DNA of 64,000 nucleotides from positions 99,785 through 163,784 of the forward strand of contig NZ_LOHF01000014.1 of NCBI RefSeq assembly GCF_002158995.1, given 5' to 3'. Below are positions 19,884 through 29,771 of the stretch, in pieces. The notes below the pieces were generated by a model. That model saw only the letters and a program-made list of their open reading frames with translations, was not told the origin of the DNA and made no database searches. The first letter of the stretch is position 1; each line of letters opens with the position of its first letter. The stretch is from Pseudomonas caspiana. GTDB lineage: Bacteria; Pseudomonadota; Gammaproteobacteria; Pseudomonadales; Pseudomonadaceae. A program made the position numbers and the translations under genes.

Positions 19884-21668
19884 ATGAGTAATTTGAGCCT
19901 TCCTGTGTTGTTGCGCGTTCCCGCGCCAACGCAGTCGAGCCTGACATTCTGTGAAGCGACGCCCAAGGATCTCAAGCGTTGGATATCAACGCTGCCTAAA
20001 GCAAACCTGGGTGAAACAGCTCGTCAGCTCTATCAAGGCCTTACTGAACTCAATCAGCTGCTGACGCCCAGCGACAATCGACTGCAACTGCTTGAACTGC
20101 TGCGTCCCGAAGTGCATTTCGTCTGCAAGCATCTGGAACGTCACTTCCTCAATCAGGCCATCGTGCTTGATGAACGCCCGCGAAAAGTGGCCAATCTTTG
20201 TCAGGCGCTGCAAAACCATCTCGCGGTGGGCTACAAGCTGATCATCGAGCGCGTCAGCCCACGACTCAGCAAAGACCGCATTGCGCTGCTCACCACGGCA
20301 CTTCAACGGGCGCTGCAATGCCTCAACGGCCCACTGATTCGCGCCAATCAATTGTATTGCCCCGTGCAGGAAGGCCTTTGGCTGGAGATGCACAAGATCT
20401 ATCAGATTGCCTGCGAGCACGGGCTACAGAACGCCCCGGTCGCGGATGAGCAGGCCATCCACGCGCATGCGTTAACGGTAGAACAGACCTATATCATTGC
20501 CTTGCTGATGGGGTGCTCGCGTTGCAACCAGATGCGCCAGCTCAACATTGGCCGTCTTGCCGATGTCCTTGATGCGTGGAGTCCATTTGTCCGGCTGCAG
20601 TCTCCGACTGACGAAAACAGTCTGTTCGCACTGTCAGCAAAACATGACAAGCCGCCGCTTTATAAATCGCTGTTTCCCGAAGAGCAGTACCCTGTCCTGC
20701 TCGGCCTGAACACCCAGGCGTTGGCGGCGATGATCAGCCGTTACATCGAAACTCCGGCAGACCAGCGGGCACAATCGCCACTTCTGGTCCCTCAGGGTTT
20801 CTCACCCGACTTGCTGGAGCATCTCGCTGCGGCATGGGGCGATGTCGCCGAGCGCACGTTTCAGCGTACGCCCGGCCAGGGCAGCCTGAGCCTGTGCATA
20901 GGCATGAGCGCCTTGCATTATTACCTGGGCGGCAAACGCTCTTTCAGTGACATGCTACAAGTGCCGGCCACCAAGGCGGCTGAGTTCACGCTGCAGTTGG
21001 TGGCCGATAAAGCCGACGATCCTTGGGGCAGAGCCTTCGATACTCAGCGCGGCACTACTTCAGCGCTCATGCTGCCTTACGAGGAAATCCAGTATGAACA
21101 GCCCGACGCCGATGGCACGGATGCGGCATCCAACGCTCAGCAGACATTCCCGACCTTTGAACTGAACATCGTCAACCACAGCCCTGGCGGTTACTGCCTG
21201 GCATGGCCCAAGGATGTGCCGCAGCAGTTACAGGCCGGGGAGTTAGTCGGGATTCAGGATGACGCTGGTCAGGGCTGGAGTGTCGCGGTGGTGCGCTGGG
21301 TACGCCAGGTGCGCAGCGGGGGTACGCAAATGGGGATCGAACTGATCGCCCCTTTTGCTCAGCCTTGCGGCTTGCAAATCGTTCGCCCCGAACAGAACAG
21401 CCCATACATGCGTGCGTTGTTGCTGCCCGAAATTCGTGCGATCGAGCAACCGGCAACCCTGCTGGCGCCGAGACTGCCCTTCAAAGAGGGTAACAACGTC
21501 ATGATCAACATTGCCGGAGAAGAGCACCGCGGCCTGTTGGGTCATCAGCGCACCAGCAGCGGCAGTTACAACCAGTTCGAATACGAGACCTTCGAACTGC
21601 CCGGCGCAGCGGGAGGCGGAGCGCCAAAAGCAGAACAGGAATTCGATTCGCTGTGGTCGTCGCTTTAA
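19884..21668 (+). CDS. fimW: FimW-like c-di-GMP effector candidate (PilZ-type C-terminus)
   Basis: 594 residues from MSNLSLPVL, soluble. The long N-terminal region (about 1-400) is helical, with no domain I can name. The C-terminal region (about 410-520) has a PilZ-like motif, NHSPGG, followed by beta strands. The usual RxxxR half of the PilZ site is not obvious upstream. Position between psd and serB equals PA4958, described in P. aeruginosa as FimW, a c-di-GMP-responsive protein that goes to the cell pole and promotes surface attachment through type IV pili. Symbol is by position and domain, not alignment. The neighbouring fimX of P. aeruginosa is absent here. Confidence 0.65.
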   Translation: MSNLSLPVLLRVPAPTQSSLTFCEATPKDLKRWISTLPKANLGETARQLYQGLTELNQLLTPSDNRLQLLELLRPEVHFVCKHLERHFLNQAIVLDERPRKVANLCQALQNHLAVGYKLIIERVSPRLSKDRIALLTTALQRALQCLNGPLIRANQLYCPVQEGLWLEMHKIYQIACEHGLQNAPVADEQAIHAHALTVEQTYIIALLMGCSRCNQMRQLNIGRLADVLDAWSPFVRLQSPTDENSLFALSAKHDKPPLYKSLFPEEQYPVLLGLNTQALAAMISRYIETPADQRAQSPLLVPQGFSPDLLEHLAAAWGDVAERTFQRTPGQGSLSLCIGMSALHYYLGGKRSFSDMLQVPATKAAEFTLQLVADKADDPWGRAFDTQRGTTSALMLPYEEIQYEQPDADGTDAASNAQQTFPTFELNIVNHSPGGYCLAWPKDVPQQLQAGELVGIQDDAGQGWSVAVVRWVRQVRSGGTQMGIELIAPFAQPCGLQIVRPEQNSPYMRALLLPEIRAIEQPATLLAPRLPFKEGNNVMINIAGEEHRGLLGHQRTSSGSYNQFEYETFELPGAAGGGAPKAEQEFDSLWSSL

Positions 21669-21687
21669 AGAGCAACACATCCGTGCG

Positions 21688-21778
21688 GTGGGAGCGAATT
21701 CATTCGCGAAGAGGCCGGGACAATCCCATACATTTCTATCTCTTGAAATGCAGCCTGCGCGAATAAATTCGCTCTCAC
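21688..21778. repeat. REP palindrome (GGAGCGAATTCATTCGCG class)
   Basis: Nearly perfect 21-base inverted arms (21688-21708 and 21758-21778) between the convergent ends of the FimW-like gene and serB. Related to the element at 11540. Confidence 0.8.
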
Positions 21779-21796
21779 TGGTTCAAACCCACAGCT

Positions 21797-23011
21797 TTAA
21801 CCGCGCCCTTCTCGCTCTCTGACGCCCAACAGATACAGCACCCCGTCCAGCCCTAAGGTAGAGATCGCTTGTCTGGCTGACTGCTTGACCAGTGGCTTGG
21901 CGCGGAATGCGACACCCAGACCGGCGATGGCCAGCATCGGCAAGTCGTTGGCTCCGTCGCCCACCGCAATGGTCTGCTCCAGACTCAGGCCTTCCTTCGC
22001 TGCCAGCTCGCGCAACAAATCCGCCTTGCGCTGGGCATTGACGATAGGTTCAACGGCGACGCCTGTGCATTTGCCATCGACCACCTCCAGCTCGTTGGCG
22101 AAGACATAGTCGATCCCCAGTCGGGCCTGCAACTGCTTGGCAAAATAGGTGAAGCCGCCCGACAGAATCGCGGTCTTGTAGCCCAGACGTTTGAGTTCGG
22201 CGAAGAGAACTTCGGTCCCCTCGGTCAACCGAAGCGAAGCACCGATCTCGTCCAGCACGCTGACGTCCAGACCTTTGAGCAAGGCCAGACGCTCTTTAAA
22301 ACTGGCGCTGAAGTCCAGTTCACCACGCATGGCGCGCTCGGTGATTTCCGAAACCCTATCGCCTACCCCATGAGCCTTGGCCAACTCATCGATGACCTCG
22401 GCTTCAATCAGGGTCGAGTCCATATCAAACACCGCCAGGCGCCGGTTGCGGCGGTACAACGAGTCCTGTTGGAAAGCGATATCGACGTTCAATTCCTCGG
22501 CAGCCTGCAGGAACTCAGCCTGCAAAGCCTTGGCGTCAGCGGGTTCGCCTCGCACAGAGAACTCAACGCAGCCTTTGCCGTGATCAGTCGGCGCATCCAG
22601 CGGCATGCGCCGGGACAGACGATCAATGCTGTCAATGCTCAGGCCGTGTCGGGTCGTAATAGAGCTGACACGCTGCAACTGTTCGGCAGTCACTTTGCGG
22701 GTCAGTAGCGTCACGATGTGCCGCGGGTTGTCCTGATTGTCGACCCACTGCTGATAATCCGCCTCAGACAGCGGACTGATGCGCACCTGCTGATCCAGTG
22801 CATGCGCCGCCGATTGAATGGCCGCAAGGACAGAAGCCCCCTGCTCGGTGTCGGGGATTTCGACAAGAATGCCGAACGACATGACGCCGTGAATCACCGC
22901 CTGGCCGATATCGAGGATGCTCACGCCACCCTCGGCAAGCACGCCGGTGATGGTCGCAGTGAGACCGGGACGGTCTTCACCGGTGATGTTAATCAGGACG
23001 ATTTCGCGCAA
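21797..23011 (-). CDS. serB: Phosphoserine phosphatase SerB
   Basis: 404 residues, the long Pseudomonas form. Two ACT-like regions at the N-terminus (about 1-170; ITGEDRPGLTATI) precede the HAD phosphatase domain, with nucleophile loop FDMDSTLIEAEV near 195 and metal loop GDGANDLPML near 355. It dephosphorylates phosphoserine, the last step of serine synthesis. The best-fitting start is TTG at 23011, preceded by a GGGGTG sequence; no early ATG is available. Divergent from the AhpA/YtjB-like gene, an arrangement also seen in E. coli (serB/ytjB). Confidence 0.95.
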   Translation of the reverse strand: MREIVLINITGEDRPGLTATITGVLAEGGVSILDIGQAVIHGVMSFGILVEIPDTEQGASVLAAIQSAAHALDQQVRISPLSEADYQQWVDNQDNPRHIVTLLTRKVTAEQLQRVSSITTRHGLSIDSIDRLSRRMPLDAPTDHGKGCVEFSVRGEPADAKALQAEFLQAAEELNVDIAFQQDSLYRRNRRLAVFDMDSTLIEAEVIDELAKAHGVGDRVSEITERAMRGELDFSASFKERLALLKGLDVSVLDEIGASLRLTEGTEVLFAELKRLGYKTAILSGGFTYFAKQLQARLGIDYVFANELEVVDGKCTGVAVEPIVNAQRKADLLRELAAKEGLSLEQTIAVGDGANDLPMLAIAGLGVAFRAKPLVKQSARQAISTLGLDGVLYLLGVREREGRG

Positions 23012-23141
23012 GGGGCACCCCAGCAGTGGAAAAAAACCGCATTCTAACCACTTTCAGTGACCATCGGGCACAGGCAGCGCTTTGCCGCTCCTAGGTCGCT
23101 CGTTATACTGCGCGGCAACTTCTTCGAAAGAGCCGTGCTCT

Positions 23142-24689
23142 GTGAACCGGCCCACGCCTGTTAAAACTGATAATTTCTTCCTGCTGATCTTCCGGGCATT
23201 GCGCCATCGCCGTGTACCGATTGCTTTGCGCATCGCTAGCCACAACGTGATCCTCGTCGCCCTGGCGCTGATGATCTACGCCGGCGTGATGGGTTTGCAG
23301 TTCAAGCAGGCCATGCATGAGCAGGCCGATGCGCTGGGTCAGGCACTGACCACGCAAACTGCGACCTCCGCCACGGAGCTGCTGGTGTCCAACGACATCC
23401 TCAGTCTCAACGTGCTGCTGGGCAATCTTGTGAAGAACCCGCTGGTCGCGCATGCCGCGATCTACAGCGTGGACAATCGTATCCTCGCCGAAGCCGGTCA
23501 GCGCCCGAAAAACGGTCTGCTGGGCGAAGCGCAAGGCCTCTACGAGATCAAGATTACCTTCCAGGACACGATGGCCGGGCATCTGCGGATCAGTCTGGAC
23601 ATGTCTCAATTCCAGCAGCCGATGACCATCAGCCTGCAAAGCATGGGTATCCTCGCGGGCATCCTGCTGGCGCTCGCTTTGGCTCTGAGCCTGCGCCTGG
23701 GCCGACACATTTCCACTCCGCTGCTGCAATTGCGGATCTGGCTGCGGGATATCGACCCGTACACTCCGGCTGTAGAACGCCAGGATGAAATCGGTGATCT
23801 GGCTCGCCAGTTACGTGCATCCTTCGCACCGCCAATGCCCGAACCGGAGCCTGAACCAGAGCCGGAATACGCTGAAGATGAGTCGGATGATCTTTATGTG
23901 GAAGACGAGGAAGTAGAGCCTGCCGCCAAAGGCCGCTCCGCCCGCGAGCCAGGCTTTGACGAGGCGCCCAAGCCACGTTTGCCTGCGCCACCGGTACAGC
24001 GTCGTCTGGTCGCCGAAGAAGATGAAAAAGACGAGGAAGACCCGTTTGCCGACCTGCGCGACAATACCAGCGCCGCACCGCAGGTCAGTAAAACGGTCGC
24101 CCCAAGCACCCCACAGCCTAGCGCCGTACTGGCGGTACAGCTCGGCTCGCAAGATCAACTGCGTCGCCTGCCCCGAGCGCGCCTGACGGATCTGCTGCAG
24201 CGCTATCGTGATTGCCTGGATCAGGCTTCGTCGCTTTACGAAGGCGAACTGCATACCCTGAACGATGGCAGCACATTGATGTTGTTCCATAGTCAGGAAA
24301 GCGGCGACGACTACCTGACCAACGCCATCTGCTGCGGCGAGTTGTTGCGTGCCTTGAGCCATGCATTGCAGATTGAGGTCGCAGACAGCGGCATCACCCT
24401 GCAATTGCAGCTGGGCCTGACACTCGGCGAAGGTCTGGCAGGTTTGAGTCAGATCGACTTGTTGCTGACGGAAACCGCACAAGACGCTCTGGCCCTGTCG
24501 CAACACAGCCGCAACCTGTTGCTGGTTGAGCGCAAGATCAATGATGACGCACTGATCCGTCAGCGCGCCCGCATCCGCCCGATCGCAAGTCCCGAAGGCG
24601 CATGCTGTGTGGAGCGCCTTATGGAGCCCTATCCATCAATGCTTGAGCGCCAGTTAGCGCGTATGCACGAGACAGCGCGCAAGGTCTGA
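23142..24689 (+). CDS. AhpA/YtjB-family membrane protein with cyclase-like C-terminal domain
   Basis: 515 residues using GTG at 23142 (VNRPTPVKTDN). Two transmembrane helices (about 31-52 and 161-189) bracket a periplasmic sensor-like region. A HAMP-like helix (about 190-225) follows, then an acidic Pro/Glu linker (about 228-260). The C-terminal domain (about 320-500) has the outline of a class III nucleotide cyclase: a DLLQRYRDCL helix, LNDGSTLMLF strand pair, and LQLGLTLGEG. However, it lacks the metal-binding aspartates (VQLGSQ in place of the expected DxxG), so it is probably catalytically inactive. Position beside serB supports the AhpA/YtjB call; the cyclase likeness is my inference. 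Confidence 0.7.
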   Translation: MNRPTPVKTDNFFLLIFRALRHRRVPIALRIASHNVILVALALMIYAGVMGLQFKQAMHEQADALGQALTTQTATSATELLVSNDILSLNVLLGNLVKNPLVAHAAIYSVDNRILAEAGQRPKNGLLGEAQGLYEIKITFQDTMAGHLRISLDMSQFQQPMTISLQSMGILAGILLALALALSLRLGRHISTPLLQLRIWLRDIDPYTPAVERQDEIGDLARQLRASFAPPMPEPEPEPEPEYAEDESDDLYVEDEEVEPAAKGRSAREPGFDEAPKPRLPAPPVQRRLVAEEDEKDEEDPFADLRDNTSAAPQVSKTVAPSTPQPSAVLAVQLGSQDQLRRLPRARLTDLLQRYRDCLDQASSLYEGELHTLNDGSTLMLFHSQESGDDYLTNAICCGELLRALSHALQIEVADSGITLQLQLGLTLGEGLAGLSQIDLLLTETAQDALALSQHSRNLLLVERKINDDALIRQRARIRPIASPEGACCVERLMEPYPSMLERQLARMHETARKV

Positions 24690-24712
24690 TTGCGGATACC
24701 TTCCGCCTTCAC

Positions 24713-24870
24713 CTGTAGGAGCGCACGAGCACCGCGATCGATGGCCTTGGGCAACCTTGACCAAATCGCGGATGGTTCTGAAAAACATCGAACCTGTAGG
24801 AGCTGCCGAAGGCTGTGAAAGCGATTTCGCTGAAGTATCGCCATTGGCAGCCTTCGGCAGCTCCTGCAGG
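24713..24870. repeat. REP elements of two classes
   Basis: A single REP arm of the GTAGGAGCGCACGAGCACCG class (24713-24737) is followed by a full palindrome of the GTAGGAGCTGCCGAAGGC class (arms 24794-24817 and 24848-24870). Confidence 0.8.
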
Positions 24871-24891
24871 GAATGCCAGATAGCAGCCCAC

Positions 24892-24922
24892 AAAAAAGCC
24901 CGCATCGCTGCGGGCTTTTTTG
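24892..24922. terminator. Bidirectional terminator
   Basis: An 8-bp stem (24897-24904 with 24909-24916) flanked by an A run and a T run. It separates the convergent AhpA/YtjB-like and PqiC-like genes and can serve both. Confidence 0.9.
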
Positions 24923-24934
24923 TTTGCGCCGTTT

Positions 24935-25630
24935 CTAGAAGCGGAACACTTCCAGATCAGTGCGTATCGGTGAGGCCATAGGGATTTTTGGTTTCTCAGG
25001 CTCTTTTGCCCGAGCTACTGGAGCTTTCTTGGGCTCCTCCACTGGCTGCCAGGAAATCGGCTTGACCGCAGAACTCAACTGATCAGCCAAACGCTGGAGC
25101 AACAACCCCTGGGCTCGCACCTGATCGGCAGAAGTCCCGGCGTGAAGCTCTTCCAGGTGAACAATCCGGCTGTCCCGCACGTTGCCTTTGCGATCGACCA
25201 AACGCCATTGAGCATCCAAAATCGCTGGCTGCTTCGCGCCCGAGTCCAAACGGCTGATAGACAACACCACCTGCACATCAGGTGTGAAGTTCGCCGCCGC
25301 AGGCGCCAGCACGACACGCTGGCTGTCCAGCTTCCACGCCAATTGGCGCAGCAGCAGCTGATCAATATCCGAAGACAGGCTACCTGCCCAACGACCGTCG
25401 GTCGAAGCAGTCAGGCTACCGTCCGGCTGACGTTGCAACAATGTTTCGCGTTGCAGGTAGTCCGCCACTGAGACTGGCCCAAGTAAAACAGCCAGACCCT
25501 TATCGTGCGTGGGTTGCCCCGGTGTACCGCTGTCCAGCTGATATAGCGAGGTCGGTTGGTGCACACTGCAACCAGCCAGACCCAAAACACCGGTCATCAA
25601 CAAAACAAAGGGAAGGCGTAGAAGATTCAT
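24935..25630 (-). CDS. PqiC-like (DUF330/YmbA) lipoprotein
   Basis: 231 residues from MNLLRLPFV. Lipobox LAGC gives a lipidated Cys at about residue 19. The next residue is Ser, so outer-membrane sorting is expected. The body matches the ABC-type transport auxiliary lipoprotein family (SLYQLDSG, VLLGPVSVADYL, long QLAWKL helix). PqiC works with PqiA/PqiB as a trans-envelope lipid transporter, but no pqiA or pqiB homologue is near. The C-terminus is Lys/Pro/Glu-rich and likely disordered. Confidence 0.85.
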   Translation of the reverse strand: MNLLRLPFVLLMTGVLGLAGCSVHQPTSLYQLDSGTPGQPTHDKGLAVLLGPVSVADYLQRETLLQRQPDGSLTASTDGRWAGSLSSDIDQLLLRQLAWKLDSQRVVLAPAAANFTPDVQVVLSISRLDSGAKQPAILDAQWRLVDRKGNVRDSRIVHLEELHAGTSADQVRAQGLLLQRLADQLSSAVKPISWQPVEEPKKAPVARAKEPEKPKIPMASPIRTDLEVFRF

Positions 25631-25809
25631 CGTCCCATCCAGGTGGCCGCCGCCAGGCAAGCCACAGTGTATAACTCAACAAATTCGTGCAGGCACTCAG
25701 CCACGCTTGCGCCTCAAGACGTCATATCATCCGTGAATATGCGTCATGACTCCAGCGATTATGCGTCGATCTTCATGGCAAAACGAAGACCGATAGCTGT
25801 AAAAGGGTA

Positions 25810-28074
25810 TTAAGAGGCGTTTTCCACCAATAACGCATCGACCCGCTGGAAGCCACGGGGCAATTTATTGCCACGACGCCCACGCTCGCCCTTGTAATGT
25901 TCCAGATCATCAGGCTTGAGTGACAAATTACGTTTGCCAGCCTGCAAGACTAGCGTGGCACCTTGTGGTATCACCGCGATATCAGTCACATACTCTTCGC
26001 GACTGGCGACTCGGTCCCCTGGAACCCCGATGATCTTGTTACCTTTGCCCTTGCTTAGCTGAGGCAAGTCGCTGATCTTGAAGATCAGCAGACGTCCCTC
26101 GGTGGTCACAGCAGCGAGCCAGTTCTGCTCACGATCAGCAACCGGCCGTGGCAACATGACCCTGGCTCCGTTCGGCAGACTCAGCAACGCTTTGCCGGCC
26201 TTGTTCTTGGCCTGCAAATCCTCGCCCTTGACGACGAAGCCGTAGCCCGCATCCGAAGCAATGACATACAACGCATCATCTTCAGGCAGCAACACACACT
26301 CGAACGTTGCGCCTGGCGGTGGCTGGAGCTTGCCGGTCAACGGCTCACCCTGCCCTCGCGCTGACGGCAAGGTATGAGCCGCCAAAGAATAGCTACGGCC
26401 AGTGGAGTCGATAAATACCGCATATTGGTTGGAGCGCCCCATTGCAGCCGTCTGGAAACCATCCCCTGCCTTGTAGGAAAGCCCGGTCGCGTCGATGTCA
26501 TGGCCTTTGGCAGAGCGCACCCAGCCTTTTTCCGACAATACGACGGTCACTTTCTCATTCGGCAGCAGGTCGTGCTCGGTCATGGCCTTGGCTTCAGCGC
26601 GCTCCACGATAGGCGAGCGGCGGTCGTCGCCATAGGTTTCAGCGTCTTTGAGCAGTTCGGTGCGGACCAGCTTCTTCAGCTTGGCTTCGCTACCCAACAG
26701 GGCCAGCAACTTGGTGCGCTCTTTGTTCAGCTCATCCTGCTCGTTACGCAGCTTCATCTCTTCGAGGCGCGCCAACTGACGCAAGCGCGTATCCAGGATG
26801 TAGTCGGCCTGAATTTCGCTCAATTCGAAGCGCTCGATCAGCTTCGCCTTCGGATGTTCCTCGGTACGGATGATGTGGATCACTTCATCCAGGTTGAGGT
26901 AAGCGATCAACAAACCGTCCAACAGGTGCAGACGACGCTCCACCTTGTCGAGGCGGAATTGCAGACGACGGCGTACCGTGCGGACACGGAACTCTAGCCA
27001 TTCAACCAGCAATGCGCGCAGGTTTTTAAGTTGCGGCTTGCCATCCAGACCAATGATATTGATGTTGACCCGGTAGCTGGACTCCAGATCAGTAGTAGCG
27101 AACAAGTGCTGCATCAGCGCTTCATGATCGACACGGCTGTTCACCGGGATGATCACGATGCGGCAAGGGTTTTCGTGGTCGGACTCATCACGCAGGTCCG
27201 CGACCTGCGGTGCCTTGGAAGGCTTGGCCTGCATGAGGGCAGCGATCTGCTCGAGTACCTTGGCACCGGAAACCTGATGCGGCAGCGAAGTGACGATGAT
27301 GTCGCCATCTTCCACGTGGTACACAGCGCGCATGCGCACCGAGCCCTTGCCGGTTTCGTACATTTTCAGCAGATCGGCACGCGGCGTGATGATCTCTGCT
27401 TCGGTCGGGTAATCCGGACCTTGAATGTGCTCAACCAGTTGCTCAACGGTAGCTTTCGGCTCATCGAGCAGGCGCACGCAAGCAGTGGCGACCTCTCGCA
27501 AGTTATGCGGCGGCACGTCAGTGGCCATACCCACGGCAATACCGGTGGTGCCATTGAGGAGAATATTCGGCAAGCGTGCTGGCAAAACAGCTGGTTCGTC
27601 CAGGGTCCCGTCGAAGTTCGGCACCCAGTCCGCAGTGCCCTGGCCCAACTCGCTGAGCAGCACTTCGGAGTAACGCGACAGGCGCGCCTCGGTGTAACGC
27701 ATGGCCGCGAAGGATTTCGGATCATCCGGCGCACCCCAGTTACCCTGCCCGTCTACCAGCGTGTAGCGGTAGCTGAACGGCTGAGCCATGAGCACCATGG
27801 CTTCATAACAGGCCGAGTCGCCGTGCGGGTGAAACTTACCGAGTACGTCGCCGACGGTACGCGCCGACTTTTTGTGCTTGGAATCGGCATCCAGGCCCAG
27901 CTCGCTCATGGCGTAGACGATGCGTCGCTGCACAGGCTTGAGGCCGTCGCCAATATGCGGCAAGGCACGGTCCATGATCACGTACATGGAGTAGTTGAGG
28001 TAGGCCTGTTCGGTGAAGTCAGCCAGTGACCGGCGTTCTACACCATCCAGGCTGAGGTCAAGGGAGTCGCTCAT
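25810..28074 (-). CDS. parC: DNA topoisomerase IV subunit A (ParC)
   Basis: 754 residues. The catalytic tyrosine is Tyr127 ([11 protein letters not shown]). The quinolone-determining region reads [11 protein letters not shown] with Ser87 intact, i.e. the sensitive form. The C-terminal beta-pinwheel domain (about 500-750) follows. With ParE it decatenates daughter chromosomes. It is separated from parE by the phytase-like and retropepsin-like genes, the usual Pseudomonas layout. Confidence 0.98.
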   Translation of the reverse strand: MSDSLDLSLDGVERRSLADFTEQAYLNYSMYVIMDRALPHIGDGLKPVQRRIVYAMSELGLDADSKHKKSARTVGDVLGKFHPHGDSACYEAMVLMAQPFSYRYTLVDGQGNWGAPDDPKSFAAMRYTEARLSRYSEVLLSELGQGTADWVPNFDGTLDEPAVLPARLPNILLNGTTGIAVGMATDVPPHNLREVATACVRLLDEPKATVEQLVEHIQGPDYPTEAEIITPRADLLKMYETGKGSVRMRAVYHVEDGDIIVTSLPHQVSGAKVLEQIAALMQAKPSKAPQVADLRDESDHENPCRIVIIPVNSRVDHEALMQHLFATTDLESSYRVNINIIGLDGKPQLKNLRALLVEWLEFRVRTVRRRLQFRLDKVERRLHLLDGLLIAYLNLDEVIHIIRTEEHPKAKLIERFELSEIQADYILDTRLRQLARLEEMKLRNEQDELNKERTKLLALLGSEAKLKKLVRTELLKDAETYGDDRRSPIVERAEAKAMTEHDLLPNEKVTVVLSEKGWVRSAKGHDIDATGLSYKAGDGFQTAAMGRSNQYAVFIDSTGRSYSLAAHTLPSARGQGEPLTGKLQPPPGATFECVLLPEDDALYVIASDAGYGFVVKGEDLQAKNKAGKALLSLPNGARVMLPRPVADREQNWLAAVTTEGRLLIFKISDLPQLSKGKGNKIIGVPGDRVASREEYVTDIAVIPQGATLVLQAGKRNLSLKPDDLEHYKGERGRRGNKLPRGFQRVDALLVENAS

Positions 28075-28084
28075 GCGGGCCTCA

Positions 28085-28606
28085 TTATTTCGTGGTCTGA
28101 CGCAGCAGCATGGTGCCGCCGCGCTGAGTAAATTCGAGTTGTTTCATTGCGCTCATACCCAGCAGCACTTGTTCTCCGTCCAGACCGGGCACCACCAGGG
28201 CGCGCACGTTGTGCAGGACTATATCGCCCAGTTGCAGGCGCTCGATGGAAGTCCGAAAGCCCTCACTGCGCCCATTGGCAGTGTTGACCCAAACCGGCGC
28301 ACCGCGCTGCAACTGCAAGGTGTCGGCCACCTCGCCCGGAATCGCCACATCAGTGGCACCGGTATCCAGTAAAAACTGCACGAGATGATCGTTGATCTTC
28401 CCGGTGCTGACAAAATGCCCTTGGCGATTACCCACCAACTGCACTTCAACGTAACCATCACCGTGCTGCGAAGTGACCACGGCGTTGGGATTTTCCTGTT
28501 TGTCTTCCCACTCGCCAAAAAAGCGCGTCGCCAGAAACAGCCCCGCCGCCCAGGCAACGATCATCAGCACCTTTCCCGCACGTTTGCCGGGAGGCTGCTG
28601 ACTCAC
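28085..28606 (-). CDS. Retropepsin-like membrane-anchored aspartic protease
   Basis: 173 residues. The start chosen is GTG at 28606, whose GTGA overlaps the stop of the upstream gene by four bases; an ATG at 28648 would overlap that gene by 46 bases. One N-terminal transmembrane helix (about 14-30) precedes a retroviral-type single-domain protease with active motif [12 protein letters not shown] (about 79-90). The end has the [11 protein letters not shown] segment typical of TIGR02281 clan AA proteins. It likely acts as a homodimer in the periplasm; substrate unknown. It starts 11 bases before the parC region. Confidence 0.88.
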   Translation of the reverse strand: MSQQPPGKRAGKVLMIVAWAAGLFLATRFFGEWEDKQENPNAVVTSQHGDGYVEVQLVGNRQGHFVSTGKINDHLVQFLLDTGATDVAIPGEVADTLQLQRGAPVWVNTANGRSEGFRTSIERLQLGDIVLHNVRALVVPGLDGEQVLLGMSAMKQLEFTQRGGTMLLRQTTK

Positions 28607-29604
28607 CGCTGCGCGCTCCAACCGCCAGCAGGCGCCGCGAAACGCCAAACGATTGGACGTGTCTCGCCGTCGGCGCGCTTATCAAAATTGTTATCGATGC
28701 CGATCCAGGCGCCAGTCTCATCTACCACCAGTGCCTCGGTCAGGGCGAACGGCTGGTCGTAAAGCCGGTTGGGCATCAACGCCTCTTTGGCGAACGACCA
28801 ACACTGCTCACTCTTGCCCGTCTCCAGAGCGCGCCGGCAAATACGATAGGCCGAACGCTCCAGGGTAAACAGCTTGCCGTTGAACAGCGACAAATCGGCA
28901 AAGTCACGGGAAACCGATTTTCCGCCAACCTGTGGTGGCAATACTTCTTTCCCCGGTTCTGTACGCAGCACGCAACTGCCCTTGCAGTGCCAAGTGTCCT
29001 GATCACGACTGACCACCAGCAAACCACGCTGATCGCGCTCGGCGGCCAACCACAACCGGTCACCTTGCGGGCTAACTGCAAGCCCTTCGAAAATAGCGTT
29101 GAAGTGTTGCAACATGCCGTTGGCGCGCGCCTGTGCAACCAGTTCGCTCGGCAATTTCAGCCAGACTGGCGCGCCTTCGGCAGGCACCTTGAGCACCTCG
29201 GCATGGGCCTCGCTGACGACATATTTATTGCCAGCCGTATCGCAACTGATGCCTTCGAAATCCAGACTGCCACCGCGAACGAAGGACGATAACTTGGCCA
29301 GCGAACGCAAGTTGGCCGGTAAATCACTTTCCGGCGCAGGCGGCACATCAATCTTCTCCGACTGAGCCAGCCAGACGGTTTTTGTCATATCCATGCGGTA
29401 GAGCAGGTCGTCGTCGCGATCCGAAATGGCCCATAACTGACCATTGCACACCGCCAGTCCCGAGAGATTGCCGCCAACCATGCCGTCTACCGGATGCTCA
29501 GAGACAAGTGCCAACTCTGGCAAAGGGGCTGCGAATGCCGGGGCGGCCAGCAGAGTTGCTAGCAGCGCAGTCGCGAAGCAAACACAGGATCTGTAGGAGC
29601 GCAC
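28603..29604 (-). CDS. Secreted phytase/esterase-like beta-propeller protein
   Basis: 333 residues from GTG at 29604, giving VRSYRSCVC followed by a good signal-peptide core and an AFA cleavage region. The mature part is beta-strand-rich with repeated propeller-like blades (GNLSGLAVCNG, SLDFEGISCDT, AIFEGLAVSPQ), matching the esterase-like activity of phytase family. Enzymatic role is not established for such proteins. The start is uncertain: in-frame ATGs exist at 29643 and 29649, and the whole 5' end lies in a 38-bp-arm REP palindrome (29591-29681). Translationally coupled to the retropepsin-like gene. Confidence 0.75.
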   Translation of the reverse strand: MRSYRSCVCFATALLATLLAAPAFAAPLPELALVSEHPVDGMVGGNLSGLAVCNGQLWAISDRDDDLLYRMDMTKTVWLAQSEKIDVPPAPESDLPANLRSLAKLSSFVRGGSLDFEGISCDTAGNKYVVSEAHAEVLKVPAEGAPVWLKLPSELVAQARANGMLQHFNAIFEGLAVSPQGDRLWLAAERDQRGLLVVSRDQDTWHCKGSCVLRTEPGKEVLPPQVGGKSVSRDFADLSLFNGKLFTLERSAYRICRRALETGKSEQCWSFAKEALMPNRLYDQPFALTEALVVDETGAWIGIDNNFDKRADGETRPIVWRFAAPAGGWSAQR

Positions 29605-29681
29605 GAGCACCGCGAGGCCGCGATGGCGTCCAGGCTGATGCATCGCCATCGCGGCCTCGCGGTGCTCGTGCGCTCCTACAG
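29591..29681. repeat. Long perfect REP palindrome at a gene start
   Basis: Perfect 38-base inverted arms (29591-29628 and 29644-29681) with a 15-base loop: the longest palindrome in the window, of the GTAGGAGCGCACGAGCACCG class. It lies between parE and the phytase-like gene and overlaps the latter's likely start codon. Confidence 0.9.
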
Positions 29682-29771
29682 AAACCGTGCCAGCTACGCC
29701 GTCCTGTATCAAGCGCGCGCCTGCGGGTTTGGCGCTATCGCGCGGTGTCAGGGACACCGGGGCGCTTTGCA

